64,000 bases of DNA, taken from positions 49,671,338-49,735,337 of the forward strand of contig NC_074712.1 of the NCBI RefSeq assembly GCF_947242115.1, given 5' to 3'. The position numbers and the translations under genes were made by a program. Positions within the stretch are counted from its first letter, which is position 1; each line of letters begins with the position of its first letter. Below the pieces are notes generated by a model, which saw only the letters and a program-made list of their open reading frames with translations, did no database searches and was not told where the DNA came from. The DNA comes from Biomphalaria glabrata (Eukaryota > Mollusca > Gastropoda > Planorbidae). This document shows, piece after piece, positions 45,234 through 56,514 of this stretch.

Positions 45234-46481
45234 ATGATAGTTACACTACCAGAGGCTCCGGAGAAGGTCGTGCACTGTAATGCACAGACTCTGCACAACG
45301 AAAACAATGGAGCACCGCTACACTCCGTTTCGGAGCAGAGTTTTTCAGGACAGAACAACGGCGGAGTCTACTACCAAAGCTATGCGTCTGTGTCGCGTGA
45401 ATTTCAGGGCTCTGCGTCAGTGACGCGAGACTACCAGGCCTGTGCGACAACGACGCGTGACTTTCAGAACTGCGCATTTCCGCCGCGAGACACATTTACT
45501 GCACACTGGTCTAGTTGTCAACAGCGATTAAATCGCAGCTGCATGGGCGACATAACAGTGAACAATAATAATGGTGAACCGAATGACAAGATTATCAGTT
45601 TGGACAAACAGAGTATCGATGCTCGAGAGGCTGGAAATCATCAAAGCAGCAACAGCAACAGCGCAGGTCCATGCAGTCCAGACATTTCGAACTTTCCTTC
45701 GTCATTTATTGATTTCAGCTCGCCATTCTCCATGTACACCTCTGCCCAGTACTCAAGGCCTCACCATCTTGACAGCTTGCACTCTGGATACGACGCTGTT
45801 TCCTTTTCCTCTTTGATTCATGACTCTTCCAGTCTTGATTCTTTTACAGGAAAACGAAAGCCTCCCAAATGTTACGAGATTTCTCGCCTGGGCGCCACCG
45901 AGCGCGAACGCACCAGAATGCATATGCTTAACGACGCCTTTGATGAGCTTCGCAAAGTGGTTCCCAAATCAAACCTAAGCGAGCACCAGAAACTCTCCAA
46001 AATCGCCACCCTTCGTTTGGCCATTCATTACATTTCTGCTCTCGCTGCCACACTGAAAGCTACGGGTGCTGAGATTCGCCTAGTCAAAGACACCGGGGTG
46101 TGCGACAGACGTGGCAGGAGGAGGGGCCGAGGTGGCAGACATAAAAGGCTTCCAGAACATTATTTCCCATGTCCGACGGTCACCATGGCGCGCAACGACA
46201 TACCGGCGGGTGCAGGCTACTACCAGCAACAAATTCACCAAGTTCAAGGCTTCCCTCCTCAGTCTCTCTGTACGTCGCAGCAGCAGCTTCGCGAGTCGTC
46301 GTCGTCTCATCATCCCAACCAGCAGGCTCACCTGCACGACAACCCTCAACATCATCCCCAGCCAATGAGTCATCATCACCCACACCATTATCAGATGCAC
46401 GGGAGATGCCAAGAGAATCTAGGACGACAGAGGTCTGTCTTTGGTGACAATGCCAGCATGCAACTTTTGTGTTCACTGTGA
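45234..46481 (+). CDS. Group A bHLH transcription factor, single exon, 415 residues
   Basis: The bHLH domain lies at about residues 215-275. The basic region [10 protein letters not shown] has the Glu and Arg pattern that reads CANNTG E-boxes; helix 1 is [14 protein letters not shown], a short loop follows, and helix 2 is [22 protein letters not shown]. Proteins of this type bind DNA as heterodimers with an E protein and commit cells to neural or other fates. Helix 2 with KLSKIATLR places it in the atonal/neurogenin/BHLHA9-like part of group A, but it fits no family well enough for a name. Residues 51-90 are four 10-residue repeats. After the bHLH comes a basic stretch ([10 protein letters not shown], possible nuclear signal), then Gln- and His-rich tracts. 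The single exon is usual for several proneural families. The first ATG was chosen because the frame opens there. Confidence 0.93.
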   Translation: MIVTLPEAPEKVVHCNAQTLHNENNGAPLHSVSEQSFSGQNNGGVYYQSYASVSREFQGSASVTRDYQACATTTRDFQNCAFPPRDTFTAHWSSCQQRLNRSCMGDITVNNNNGEPNDKIISLDKQSIDAREAGNHQSSNSNSAGPCSPDISNFPSSFIDFSSPFSMYTSAQYSRPHHLDSLHSGYDAVSFSSLIHDSSSLDSFTGKRKPPKCYEISRLGATERERTRMHMLNDAFDELRKVVPKSNLSEHQKLSKIATLRLAIHYISALAATLKATGAEIRLVKDTGVCDRRGRRRGRGGRHKRLPEHYFPCPTVTMARNDIPAGAGYYQQQIHQVQGFPPQSLCTSQQQLRESSSSHHPNQQAHLHDNPQHHPQPMSHHHPHHYQMHGRCQENLGRQRSVFGDNASMQLLCSL

Positions 46482-47044
46482 CATTTAGGATTTTGAAACT
46501 TGTATTAAAAAAACAAAAAACTCAATATTCTTAGAAACCCGTGGGCTAAGTCTTATTTCAGTTTCAGTAGTTGAACTGGATCATAATCATTGATTTCTTT
46601 AATTTGTGAGGAACATATTTGATCAAGTTGTGTTGAAACAAGTGATGTTTTATTTCTTTGACAAACAAAAACATATTTCTAAAAGATAATGACAGATTTG
46701 TCAAGCAGAACATCAAGGGTGATTTAATAAATCTTTTTTTTTTTCAGCAATTCACCGAGGAGACGTTTCGTTTAATGAAATGAATTACAATAGACTTTTT
46801 AAACAAATGTAATTTTGAGTTTACAAAAAAATGCAATTCTTTTATAAAAAAAAAATAAAACAACTAATTTAGATACTATTTCCACTTGTATACAAATAAT
46901 TCTGATGATTTTGATGCAACCAGATATAACATCAAAAAAGTTAGCGCTTTTTTTGTTGTTGTTGTTGTTGCTAATGTGAATCTATAATCCAACTAATGTT
47001 TAAAATGAATGATCTCGTTTAGAATAGAACGTGATGGACGAGTG
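46482..47044 (+). other. 3' flank of the bHLH gene
   Basis: Likely 3' UTR. Candidate poly(A) signal AATAAA at 46726-46731, about 245 bases past the stop; a second A-rich candidate lies near 46853. AT-rich with no other features. Confidence 0.4.
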
Positions 47045-47235
47045 GTGGCCTGGTGGCCAAGTGATCTATTGCTTGGCTTCCTAACCCCGCTTAAGTCTGT
47101 GATCTGACGTAGGACGCTCCTGAGTTCACACGACTCTAATCGGTACCTGACATTTATTGGGTAAAATAAAAGTCGCTAGTTGTAACACTGTCTTAGATGA
47201 GCAGAAACTGACTAGCTTGGCATCATCTGCAACTT
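47045..47235 (+). mobile_element. tRNA-derived SINE, family 2, degenerate
   Basis: GGTGGCCAAGTGATCTATTG (A-box region), GGCTTCCTAACC, GACTCTAATCGGTACCTGACAT and CATCATCTGC remain recognisable. It is the oldest copy of this family in the window. Confidence 0.6.
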
Positions 47236-48913
47236 GAGAGGAGAACGTTCCTTACTTTCAGCATGTCAACTTTGATTATGCTAATATTTACGCTAATAAA
47301 TGATCAACACCCACTAGTAAATAGTCAACATTTGCTAGTATACATAGGAATATATTGATATATAGTCAAGACCCCAAAGATATATATTCAATAGACACTT
47401 AGATATATAGATATTAATTTATTGAACAGAAACTATCAAGATTAATAAATATATTCATGTATATTCTATTATTATGCCAAAATGTGGAATTACCTTTTGT
47501 TTATATGTAAATAACGTTGTTTTTTAATTTTTTTTTTTAATATTATTATTTGTGAGTTTGGTGTAACTCCGAGTTTCTTTTGACATCGACTGCTCGAAGC
47601 TAATAGCTTTTTTTTTCTTACATGTTCAGACATTAAAGGAAAAGACGAATAGCATCTTGTTGTTTTATGTATTTATAAATAAACAGAAATGAAAACACTG
47701 TGCAATGATCTAACCTTTACGTGAACAAAAGTTGTATCAAAGATACATATCTGAACCATGCAGAGAAAGTAGTTTAATCAGGTTATATACAACTTCAAAG
47801 AACAGTGGATAGATATAAAAATACAAATATCGTGTTTTAAATTATTGAATTGTTTATGTGTTGGTAAAAATAAAAGATAAAACAATATGGGGGGGGGGGG
47901 GTCAAAGTGATTGTTAAATACACAAATTGATGTACGCATTTGTTGAAAAGCTTACACAGTCCTGTACACACAATTGGGACATTAATTTTTCTTTGAAATA
48001 TAATTGAACAGCAACAATTTGTATATGGCAATCTTACTAGCTCGAAGGTGTTACCAGGGGAAAAAAAGAGTTAAAAAACATAAGAATCGCAGACATTGCA
48101 GTAGAAATGAATAAAAACGAATGAATTGTAGTATAGATAATATACAAAAAAGAATGATCACGTGGCCTACCACTGTTGTCTGCCTCACACCAAGACATTT
48201 TTACAAAGCTGAAAACTAGTGAATCAAATAATTATAAAATCAATACAACAAAATTTCCATTGTGCATCACAACACTTCTTAACGCTGTTACTAAACAAAA
48301 AAGAGTATTTAAAAAATAGAAAACGGCATGTAGCAAAGATAAACAGTAGTATAGTACAGAGTAACTGCAACAATTACAAAGAGGTGTATATTTTAAAAGA
48401 CGTGATTCATCTATTTTGGATGGTTAATTTCTACATACTTAAACTTCCGAGAGACTCTAATAGACCTTCTGTAAGTTAATAATATTAATTATTAATAATA
48501 TTAAAGCTAGTTACAACAGTTACAACGTGGAAATTCTTTCAATGATTTTTAAATTTAATTTAACTTTGATATAAAACAACTAGAACATAAATCTTACAAT
48601 TTTGTTTCCCAAGCCTTGGGACATCTTCAACTCCTTTGTGGTCTATGGACATCCCGAGTTTCTCAGATTATCTAAAAAGTTTTTCTTACATACCTAATTG
48701 TTTTAAGTGGTACCAGGATTTATGCTTAAGGTTGGGGTCAGTTAATCTGAAGAAATCAATACCAGCCACCATCTCATCTTCAAAATGTCAACAATACATT
48801 GTTCAAGAGTTCACAGTTTTATCGTTACGACTTTCTTTCTAAAGAATTCCATTTTAAAGAAAGTTCTTCTTTGCTTTGATTTCTTCTTATCTCCTACATT
48901 GAGCTCAGCAAAG
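47236..48913. other. Intergenic, no gene seen
   Basis: AT-rich, with a G run at 47889-47900. 47270-47440 has loosely repeated phrases (TAGTCAACATTTGCTAGTAT, TATATAGTCAAGACC). No domain-bearing frame. Confidence 0.5.
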
Positions 48914-49290
48914 AGGCTTTAACCTTCAGTTTAGTACCAAGGCTTTAACCTTCGGTTTAGTACCAAGGCTTTACCTTCAGTTTAGTACCAAGGCTTTAAC
49001 CTTCAGTTTAGTACCAAGGCTTTAACCTTCAGTTTAGTACCAAGGCTTTACCTTCAGTTTAGTACCAAGGCTTTACTTTCAGTTTAGTAATTTAGTACCA
49101 ATGCTGTACCTTAGTTTAGTACCAAGGCTTTACCTTCAGTTTAGTAATTTAGTACCAAGGCTGCACTTCAATTTAGCACCAATGCTGTACCTTAGTTTAG
49201 TACCAAGGCTTTACCTTCAGTTTAGTACCAAGGCTTTACCTTCAGTTTAGGCAGTACCTTCACGTTAGCACCAAGGCTCTAGCTTCAATA
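48914..49290. repeat. 25-bp minisatellite, about 14 copies
   Basis: Units of the type ACCAAGGCTTTACCTTCAGT plus TTAGT, some with an extra A, some with an added AATTTAGT, and more diverged to the right. Confidence 0.93.
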
Positions 49291-50409
49291 AGTCACGGTA
49301 CACGACAATGTTTCAGAAAGCTGATTCAGTTGTCTATTAAGCAGCACTTGTGTCTCCGCTCACCCGTTCATTCATGGAAAATCACTTCTCCTTTCTTGTC
49401 TTACGATTAACCTCAGCCTTGAAAGGGGAAACTACCAAGAAGGAGTAGTCACTTTATGTAGGAAATAGCACTTTGAACTATCGCGGTTATCTTCCCCTGA
49501 TTGTTCTTGCATACCTACCGCGGCAATACCTAATATTAAGTCTGAGGGCTTTTTGAGTTGAGATAATAAATTGTAACAAAAGTTGCCAGTAAATCAGCCC
49601 CCCAGTGCTTTAGAACAAACGTTTCAAACACTTTTTTTTTCCTCAACAAAATAAAACATTGTTAAGATGTTGGGGTTGAAGAGGAAACTAACCTTGCCGG
49701 CACGTCCATAAATTTAGTGCGAAACTTGATTTCAAAGTTAACCGTATAAACTCATAAACTCAGACAAAAATGCTTTAAAAATACATAACAGTATACTTCT
49801 CTAAAACATCCTAACGCTGACTCTATGTAAGTACAAGTTATTTACACACCCAGTTTGAGAAACCTTGTATACAGCTAAGCTATTACATACAGTATCTTGA
49901 CAGGGTGTATAAATAGCACAAAACTACTTTCAGTATTAATAATTAATAATTGTATTGATAAAGCGCTGTTAACAAACAAAATGTAGGCTCAAGGCGCTGT
50001 GATAACATAGCAAACATAAACACGAGAGCTAAAATGACAAACTAATCTAAAAAAAGTTTTTAACAAAGCTATTAATAATAAAAGCTAATAATATTGACAT
50101 GCAATAATCCGTTTTTCATAGGTTTTGACAGTGTATGTGTATGCTATATGGACTAGTTCATTTATTAACTTGTACTAATTATGAAACGAATCGAGTGATG
50201 AAGTACCACATTCAGTGTCGAATCAAACACGGCGCGAAGGGTTTCATTGTGCCCTGGCCCAAGACTAAATAGCGACCCAAAGGGTCAGTGAAAAATAATT
50301 TATCTTTAATTAGACCTAGACCTGCAAGCATTGTCATGACACGTTTATGGTATTAAAAGCGTTATTGAGAGTAAGTACCTTTTTATACCACTGATCACAC
50401 TTATTGTAT
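49291..50409. other. Intergenic, nothing recognised
   Basis: No repeat family or domain identified. 49900-50000 contains AATTATTAAT-type words and a GCGCTGT/AGGCGCT pair 23 bases apart, possibly a SINE 3' end. Confidence 0.45.
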
Positions 50410-50750
50410 TACACAGCTTTCATTCACTCACTCTGTCGGACACGTTATTTCTTCTATCAAGCTGAACCTTTGCACAATTATTCATTGGCTTAGACAATAC
50501 ATAAATCAATAAAAAAATTAATCAAGTAGTCTGGCTATTACTTTTTTTTACATTGACAAGGGAAATAAATCCTTCAGAATTCAAAAATATAGTTAGATGT
50601 GTCAGGTTTTGTCCCCTTAAATAATTGTACACATTAGTTCTGCCACACCCATTCTCGGATCAAGTTGAAACTTAAAACAATTATTTATTGTACTTAACAA
50701 AACACAAATGAATTAAAAAAAAAAAAGAATTCGTCAAATTAATTATTGCC
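50410..50750 (+). repeat. Dispersed repeat family G, broken double copy
   Basis: Two partial copies in tandem: CACTCACTCTGTCGGACACG at 50427 and TTCTCGGATCAAGTTGAAAC near 50652, each followed by ACAATTATT. Confidence 0.5.
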
Positions 50751-50906
50751 ATTTATTATTTTGTATCATATCGAAAAGGTAAATAGCTTCTACATTCTTA
50801 AGTGATATAGTTGTAAGTGCGGATAGAAACCAGAAGAACAGAACAAGTATTTCTTTGGAATCTACTTTTAAACGTAATACACTTTGAAAAGTATATCCCA
50901 TGATAC

Positions 50907-51127
50907 TGCTATAACTTAGCCAAATAACCTCAACGAAAGGATTATAAAATAACAAAATAGAATGTTTAATAACCAAATAGGAAACTAGATCTAGAATTAC
51001 TCTAATCACATCACAAGCGTCGTTTTCATCTCTAATCATCGGCCATCTTAACTTCCTCTGTTCTCTATCATGTCCTCTGGTACACAATGTCGCGCCAAAG
51101 GACAGTGCGCAATGTAGAGTCATAACA
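50907..51127 (-). repeat. 3' LTR, 221 bp
   Basis: Begins TGTTATGACTC and ends GTTATAGCA on the minus strand (TG...CA). No difference from the partner LTR was found by eye. Confidence 0.93.
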
Positions 51128-51350
51128 CTGCCCCCTCCTTAGTTATGTTCGTCCCGAACATGACCAGATTTTCGACAGGGCTGAAGAATTGTCAGTGCAG
51201 ATGAAGTTCTGGCAAGAAAGTTATAGTCCCACTGGAGGCCAGGTCATAAACACACTGTCATTTCAAGCCATCTCCAGAAGGTAGGCCTGTCTACACATGT
51301 CCATTAACCACATTATCAGTGTCTAGTTTCCGCTGAAATTGATTCATCTT

Positions 51351-53558
51351 TTACACACGTTTGTCAAGTCCAGACCTGTTGATGATTTTTCTGGTATTTG
51401 CATTGTTCATTCGAGGTGCCGCCCGTACAGTTCTTATTAAATTTCTGTCTGCAGTTAGTACTGGTAGCCAAACAGGAGTATTGGACATAGACCCAACGTT
51501 GTCTGATTTGGTCATGCCCATTGAAGCACTATCAAGGGCATCGAAAGCAATAGTTTCACTCTGCCTATAGGTCACTCTTCTAGTTTCTTCATCTAGCGTT
51601 TTCTTTTCGGGTCCGCGCTTATCGTTGAAAAGGTTGCCATTTTCTTTATCTTGAAAGCTAGACGCATCTGATGTGTCATTATGATAATCGACGGCGCTGC
51701 CACCACCAACACTTTCCTTGTAACTACCGGTATAGCCACAACAGTGATTGGTTGATGTTTCAATCTCCGCTCTTCTAGGATGTAGCTGGCCTTCCAGTTT
51801 GATCCGCTTCAGTTTGTCCCTTTTATGATACCTGTTTACTGACAGATTAGACCATTTTGGTATGGTCGTATGTTCGATTCGTTTCACCTGAATGCCTTCC
51901 ACACCATCATCAAGCAATGGGAACTCTATGTGTCCATATTGTAAAGTTCCACTTCCAATGTTTAGAGATAAACCGAATTCCTGCATAAAATCCAGACCCA
52001 GGATGCAATCGTCGACAACATTGGCGATCAGAAAATCATGACTAAATGGTTGACTTCCTATTTCAAAATTAAGCCGTACCTGTCCTAATATAGGTAACAG
52101 TTCGCCACCTGCCGTTTCAAGAGTAGAGCCATTCACTCGTATTATTTCCCGATCACCAATCAGACTGGGTCCAACTATCGACCGCGTAGCCCCTGTGTCC
52201 ATGAGGAACCTATAAGAACCAACGCCAATCTTTCCCTGCACTCTCAATGTTCTGCTTTGTTCTAACACTCTGAAACGAGTCTTTATTCTCGGAGTTTCGA
52301 CTTCCTGGGTTGCCAGTTCTTGCTCTCTAAGCCCGTAGAATCGTAGCGGTTGACGTTCCGATGCACAGCCTTGGCCTTGGAACAACATGTTACAATTCCT
52401 CCGTAAATGACCGGGAGTGTTACAATTCCAACAACGAAAAGTCGTTCTACTACGCCTTGAGGTCTGATAATGTTCCCGTTCATTTAAAACCTTTTCCACC
52501 ATTCTTCGAATCCGCCTCGGCAGATCCTCCTCTTCCGCCACATTTAACGTCCGACAATAGTGTATGCTCCTCGCTGAAACTTCGGCCGCCTCGTAGGACA
52601 GGGCATAGATGAGGGCTTCGTTGATTTTCCGTTTTCCGCTTATTCGGATAGCTTTCTTAAGTTCCGAATCTCGCACTCCATCTATGAAAGCATCTGTGAC
52701 CAGAACATCCAGAAGTTCCTGTGTTGCCGATGGGTAGGCAAGACGGGCGAGACGTTCTACGTCTGCTGCTAATTCCTGTAATGTCTCTCCGTTTTTCTGT
52801 TGTCGATTCTTTAATTGCATCCTGAAAACTTCCTGCAGGTGTTCATTGCCGTATCGTAGTTCCATTGTTTTGACCATGGCATCGTAGTCTGTCCGATCCG
52901 TCATAGTCTGTAACAATTCGGCTGCCTTGCCTCTGAGTGCCAACATGAGACCAGTTGCCCTATCTGCCTTGGTAACCCATCTGTTGACTTGCGCCGCCGC
53001 CTCGAATCGTAATCGATACGCCGACCAAGACACAGAGCCGTCAAACACCGGTGGTTTAATCTTCCCCGTCATTTCAGTCACAGTGGCTCCCACATCTTGT
53101 TTCTTTTCCAGCTCCGCCTTCATTTCATTTCTTAATTGTTGAATTTTAGAATCAACATCTCCCACCATTTGGGACCTTAATTCAGCGACCTCATTTCTTA
53201 ATTGTTGTTTAAAACTGTCTATGCCATTTTTCAATTCGGTCACAAATGATTTTATAGAGCCCAGTTCATTACACATATCTTTTTTAAGTTCATCCTTTAA
53301 TGATTTCATGTCTTCTTTCATCGAGTTCCCTAAGTCAGTGTTTGTTTTTCCTTGTTCTTGTATCATGTTCCAAAGCTCCATCATAGTCGGTTCTATTTCA
53401 AACTCATAGGTCTCCGGGTCCTGTTCTTCCTCTATCATGTTTTGCCTAAGACGCTCCATAAGTGCCTCCCTGTAGCCGCTCACCTTCAGCTCTCTACCTC
53501 TGAGTTCGTGTCTAAGTTCCTGTAATGACAGCTGAGTAAGTGTTTTCTTAGACGCCAT
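51351..53558 (-). CDS. Retrotransposon gag-protease protein, 735 residues
   Basis: Capsid-type polyprotein of the LTR element. In order: a SAP-like N-terminal helix pair (LSLQELRHELRGRELKVSGY), a long coiled coil (about residues 70-150), a gag capsid-like region, a CCHC zinc knuckle (CWNCNTPGHLRRNC) and a pepsin-type aspartic protease with the active-site block FLMDTGATRSIVG, followed by a low-complexity tail. In relatives this protein packages element RNA and is cleaved by its own protease. The SAP-like start is less usual for Gag. Confidence 0.9.
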   Translation of the reverse strand: MASKKTLTQLSLQELRHELRGRELKVSGYREALMERLRQNMIEEEQDPETYEFEIEPTMMELWNMIQEQGKTNTDLGNSMKEDMKSLKDELKKDMCNELGSIKSFVTELKNGIDSFKQQLRNEVAELRSQMVGDVDSKIQQLRNEMKAELEKKQDVGATVTEMTGKIKPPVFDGSVSWSAYRLRFEAAAQVNRWVTKADRATGLMLALRGKAAELLQTMTDRTDYDAMVKTMELRYGNEHLQEVFRMQLKNRQQKNGETLQELAADVERLARLAYPSATQELLDVLVTDAFIDGVRDSELKKAIRISGKRKINEALIYALSYEAAEVSARSIHYCRTLNVAEEEDLPRRIRRMVEKVLNEREHYQTSRRSRTTFRCWNCNTPGHLRRNCNMLFQGQGCASERQPLRFYGLREQELATQEVETPRIKTRFRVLEQSRTLRVQGKIGVGSYRFLMDTGATRSIVGPSLIGDREIIRVNGSTLETAGGELLPILGQVRLNFEIGSQPFSHDFLIANVVDDCILGLDFMQEFGLSLNIGSGTLQYGHIEFPLLDDGVEGIQVKRIEHTTIPKWSNLSVNRYHKRDKLKRIKLEGQLHPRRAEIETSTNHCCGYTGSYKESVGGGSAVDYHNDTSDASSFQDKENGNLFNDKRGPEKKTLDEETRRVTYRQSETIAFDALDSASMGMTKSDNVGSMSNTPVWLPVLTADRNLIRTVRAAPRMNNANTRKIINRSGLDKRV

Positions 53559-53692
53559 CTAGTATTCAAACGTTGATCAACTAAAAACAAAACTTATGTT
53601 GATTTACCCGAAAATGGACTCGTTCAATGTCCCATACATAGATGTAGACCATCTTCTCCCCTTTCGTTGAGGATCCCACTTCTGACACCAAT

Positions 53693-53913
53693 TGCTATAA
53701 CTTAGCCAAATAACCTCAACGAAAGGATTATAAAATAACAAAATAGAATGTTTAATAACCAAATAGGAAACTAGATCTAGAATTACTCTAATCACATCAC
53801 AAGCGTCGTTTTCATCTCTAATCATCGGCCATCTTAACTTCCTCTGTTCTCTATCATGTCCTCTGGTACACAATGTCGCGCCAAAGGACAGTGCGCAATG
53901 TAGAGTCATAACA
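53693..53913 (-). repeat. 5' LTR, 221 bp
   Basis: Partner of 50907-51127 and identical to it by eye. The element's transcription would start here and run to lower coordinates. Confidence 0.93.
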
Positions 53914-54227
53914 ATACATTTGTGTTACACTCTCCATTGAAGCCAGTGTTAATACAACGGCACCTCACACAATGAAATGTTATTGTTTTTTTCAAACCTT
54001 GTCCCACCCCTTAGGTAGGTTGAGCCTCAACATTCTGTACAATGTGCGAAGTTTATTTTGTTTTCTTTTTACTTGTAATGAGGAAGGAAGGATGGAAATG
54101 GCGCACAAAGAAAAGCTGATTAAAAAAAAGGTGGACAAAATCAAAGTAAACTATTAAACAATGCTACAATCGTTTGTTATTATATGACAAGATGATATAA
54201 TACTAAAACTATTGTGTTCAATGACTG

Positions 54228-54505
54228 GTCGTGTGATATGCACTTCGAACTGTCGTCTTGATGGTCCTGAGATCAGATCTTTTCCGCTTCCATCCAGAAA
54301 GTCTGGGTTATGACGTTATAATCTTCTTATCTTATACATTACAGACGTTACTTTAAAAAAATAAATATTCCTGCGCATTTCATGTGTCAATCTAGTCATG
54401 CATGTTAATCAGTGACTTAAACTCTGCTAAGTCGTTGGTTTTCTTGGCTGATTCAGGCAACCCATTCCATTCTCTAATGGCACTAGGGAAGTAGGAGCAC
54501 TCGAA
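54228..54505 (+). repeat. SINE family 3 head fused to dispersed repeat family D
   Basis: 54228-54300 (ACTGGTCGTGTGATATGCAC ... ACTGTCGT) resembles the tRNA-like head of the SINE at 56251. From 54316 the family D blocks CAGACGTTACTT, GTCATGCATGTTAAT and TTCTTGGCTGATTCAGGCAA follow. The adjacency may be one chimeric element or two insertions. Confidence 0.55.
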
Positions 54506-55480
54506 GGAACAACAAAACCAAACTATCCACCAAACGTCATCTACGCCTTTGTACTCGACTCAACGTCTACATAAATCGGGGCAGTGATTAGAGCGACATA
54601 TTAGTCTAATTAACCTCTATTGAGGCCAACTCAGAAGATCATATTACAAACTATTTAAAAAATTACTGTAGGTGTAATAACGTAACACATCAAGTGATTC
54701 TGGTGGTGTCAGAAGGGTTATAAAGACAACATTTAAATCTTAATATACGCCTCTCAAAACAGCACCGGTAAAAACATGACGCCACTATCGATCTTTTAAT
54801 GAATTAAACGATAAGTACTAGATTACTTTGTACTGCAACCCAGCTGAAACATCCAGCTCACATTCTTTCTCTCTAATTTTTCCCACTGCTCAACTTTCCC
54901 CCAAGAAAAAAAAATTGTTATTTCAACGCTTGTACTGATCTTGAGCACAAATGAGCTTATCAGAGGCCAAGTATTCTCCTGGGCCGCGACCACCACGACA
55001 ACGAGGCAGGTCCGACAGACACGCTAAATAAAAGTTGACGTTTCACCAAGCCATCAAACTGCTATTTCACTTCAGCGCGCTCTGGGTGCGAAACGCAGAC
55101 GACTCTTTCATTCACCATCGGTTTTTCGCTTCAGCGCCAAAACAGGACTACCAGCAGAGCTCTTTTGAGTCTCTCGGGAACACGGCGACGGGAATGTATT
55201 TTAACGATGAATAACAAGGTAGTCTCGAAAATGAACGCCGCAGTGACGAAAATATGTGCACGCTGGGAAATTGTAATATTACTGGGTAGTAAATATTAGA
55301 TTGATCTAGTAGTAGTCTTTTATGATTGAACCAATTTAAAATATATATTTTTTTTAAAGTTATTATCGCTATGGATATGGTTTCTAGAAAATTGTGCCTT
55401 GGCTTCAATAGTGTTTTAAATAAATTTTGGTAGCTAAAACTTCAACTTTAAAAAAAAATGAGTTTTTACATCTCTTTAGT
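54506..55480. other. Intergenic; GC-richer 54940-55250
   Basis: 54940-55250 has raised CpG (GGGCCGCGACC, CTTCAGCGCGCTCTGGG) and could be regulatory, but no gene, splice chain or known motif cluster was found. Confidence 0.4.
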
Positions 55481-55861
55481 TTTTAGCGGCCCCCGAAAGG
55501 GGAAAAGACGCTATTAGTTTTGTGCGAAATGTCTGTCCGTCCGTCCCGTTTAGATCTCGTAAACTAGAAGAGATATTGAAAATCCGACTTCACAATATTT
55601 TAGACCATTCAAAGTTCTGATGCAACGGCTACTTTTTTTTTCCTGAAAGCAAAAATTCTATTTAAAATCAATTATGCAAGCAGTTTTTTTATAAGAAAAA
55701 GCTAATTAGTATGCATTATATGTTAGACCTAATTCAAGACGAATAGTAATCTTATAAACATCATTTTCGTGAACATTTTTTCTATATATGGTTTTTTTTT
55801 TTTTTTTTTTTTGAGGATTCGAATATGAGTTTGAGCCTATTCAAAACAATTAACTTATTTA

Positions 55862-56050
55862 GTTCGAACCGAGGGTCCCGGGTTCGAATCCTGGTGAAGA
55901 CTGGGATTTTCAACTTCTGAATCTACCCAGCTCTAATGGGTACCTGACATTAGTTGGGGAAAAGCAAAGGCGGTTGGTCGTTGTGCTGGCTACATGACAC
56001 CCTTGTTAACCGTAGGCCACAAAAAACAGATGAACTTTACATCATCTGCC
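55862..56050 (+). mobile_element. Family 2 SINE nested in composite copy 3
   Basis: It lacks its first 40 or so bases (A box) but keeps the B box GGGTTCGAATCCTGG, GGGTACCTGACATTAGTTGG and the 3' end CATCTGCCCTATAGACCACA. It joins host sequence at ACTAGTTAGGCCAGG, the same junction as the SINE at 29564. Confidence 0.85.
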
Positions 56051-56250
56051 CTATAGACCACAAACTAGTTAGGCCAGGTTCACATCTAACTTTACATTCA
56101 CTTTCACGTATCCTTTGATCTGCGGGACGGTTGGGTCACTACACAAGATCTGTTAACCTTCTTTCTCCATTCTTATCTCTTATTTGTCTTTGATATAATT
56201 TCATTCGGATGTTCTTTCTGAAAATATTGAAGCCTACCTGGGTGGACCAC

Positions 56251-56410
56251 TGGTCGTGCGGTTTGCGCGCTGGACTGTCGTTTGGATTTATCGACGATCG
56301 AAGGTTCAAACCCTGCCTGCTCCCCTCCCCCGTCGTCCTGCGGGAGGTTTGGACTAGGAAGTAAACTATCTTCAACTCTGAAGGATTATCCGAATTATGT
56401 AAAACATTTT
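56251..56410 (+). mobile_element. tRNA-derived SINE, family 3
   Basis: The head TGGTCGTGCGGTTTGCGCGC (A-box region) and GAAGGTTCAAACCCTGC (B box) precede GTCGTCCTGCGGGAGGTTTG and a tail ending ATGTAAAACATTTT. The uninterrupted host word in the copies at 29336 and 37763 proves the insertion. A related copy lies inverted at 56515. Confidence 0.75.
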
Positions 56411-56514
56411 ACTTCGGGGGCCGATTTTGAGTTTGTGTTTCCACACAAACTGTCTTTTGTAACCTTGTTATTTTATAGGTTTCGGATATTTCTTCGGAAT
56501 TGAAGATTAAAAAA

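Larger units (their letters stand above)
50907..53913 (-). mobile_element. Young LTR retrotransposon copy, Gypsy-like, 3.0 kb, gag-protease only
   Basis: Parts, in element order on the minus strand: 5' LTR, a tRNA-type primer site directly after it (TGGTGTCAGAAGTGGGA), a 735-codon gag-protease frame, a purine-rich tract (AAGGAGGGGGCAG) and 3' LTR. ATAC directly outside both ends is the target duplication. No reverse transcriptase or integrase part is seen, so it reads as a non-autonomous family that would have depended on a relative. The two LTRs appear identical by eye, so the insertion is recent. The gag-protease frame looks whole. Confidence 0.9.
55481..56470 (+). mobile_element. Dispersed composite element C/B, copy 3, with two nested SINEs
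   Basis: It begins TTTTAGCGGCCCCCGAAAGG and carries the GTCCGTCCGTCCCGTTTAGA and CAAAGTTCTGATGCAACGG blocks, a T run, then the CCAGGTTCACATCTAACTTT, ACACAAGATCTGTTAACC and ACTTCGGGGGCCGATTTTGA blocks. A family 2 SINE sits at 55862-56050 and a family 3 SINE at 56251-56410, the latter splitting the CCACTTCGGGGG word. Confidence 0.68.

Noticed and set aside
45241-46476. Several open frames of 80-110 codons on both strands inside the bHLH gene
   Set aside because: They are shadows of a GC-richer coding exon; the bHLH frame explains the sequence fully.
48914-49290. Second CRISPR-like array
   Set aside because: Contiguous 25-bp repeats with no spacers.
50743-51123. 126-codon minus-strand frame
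   Set aside because: It crosses the LTR boundary of the 50907-53913 element and reappears in part in the other LTR; not a gene.
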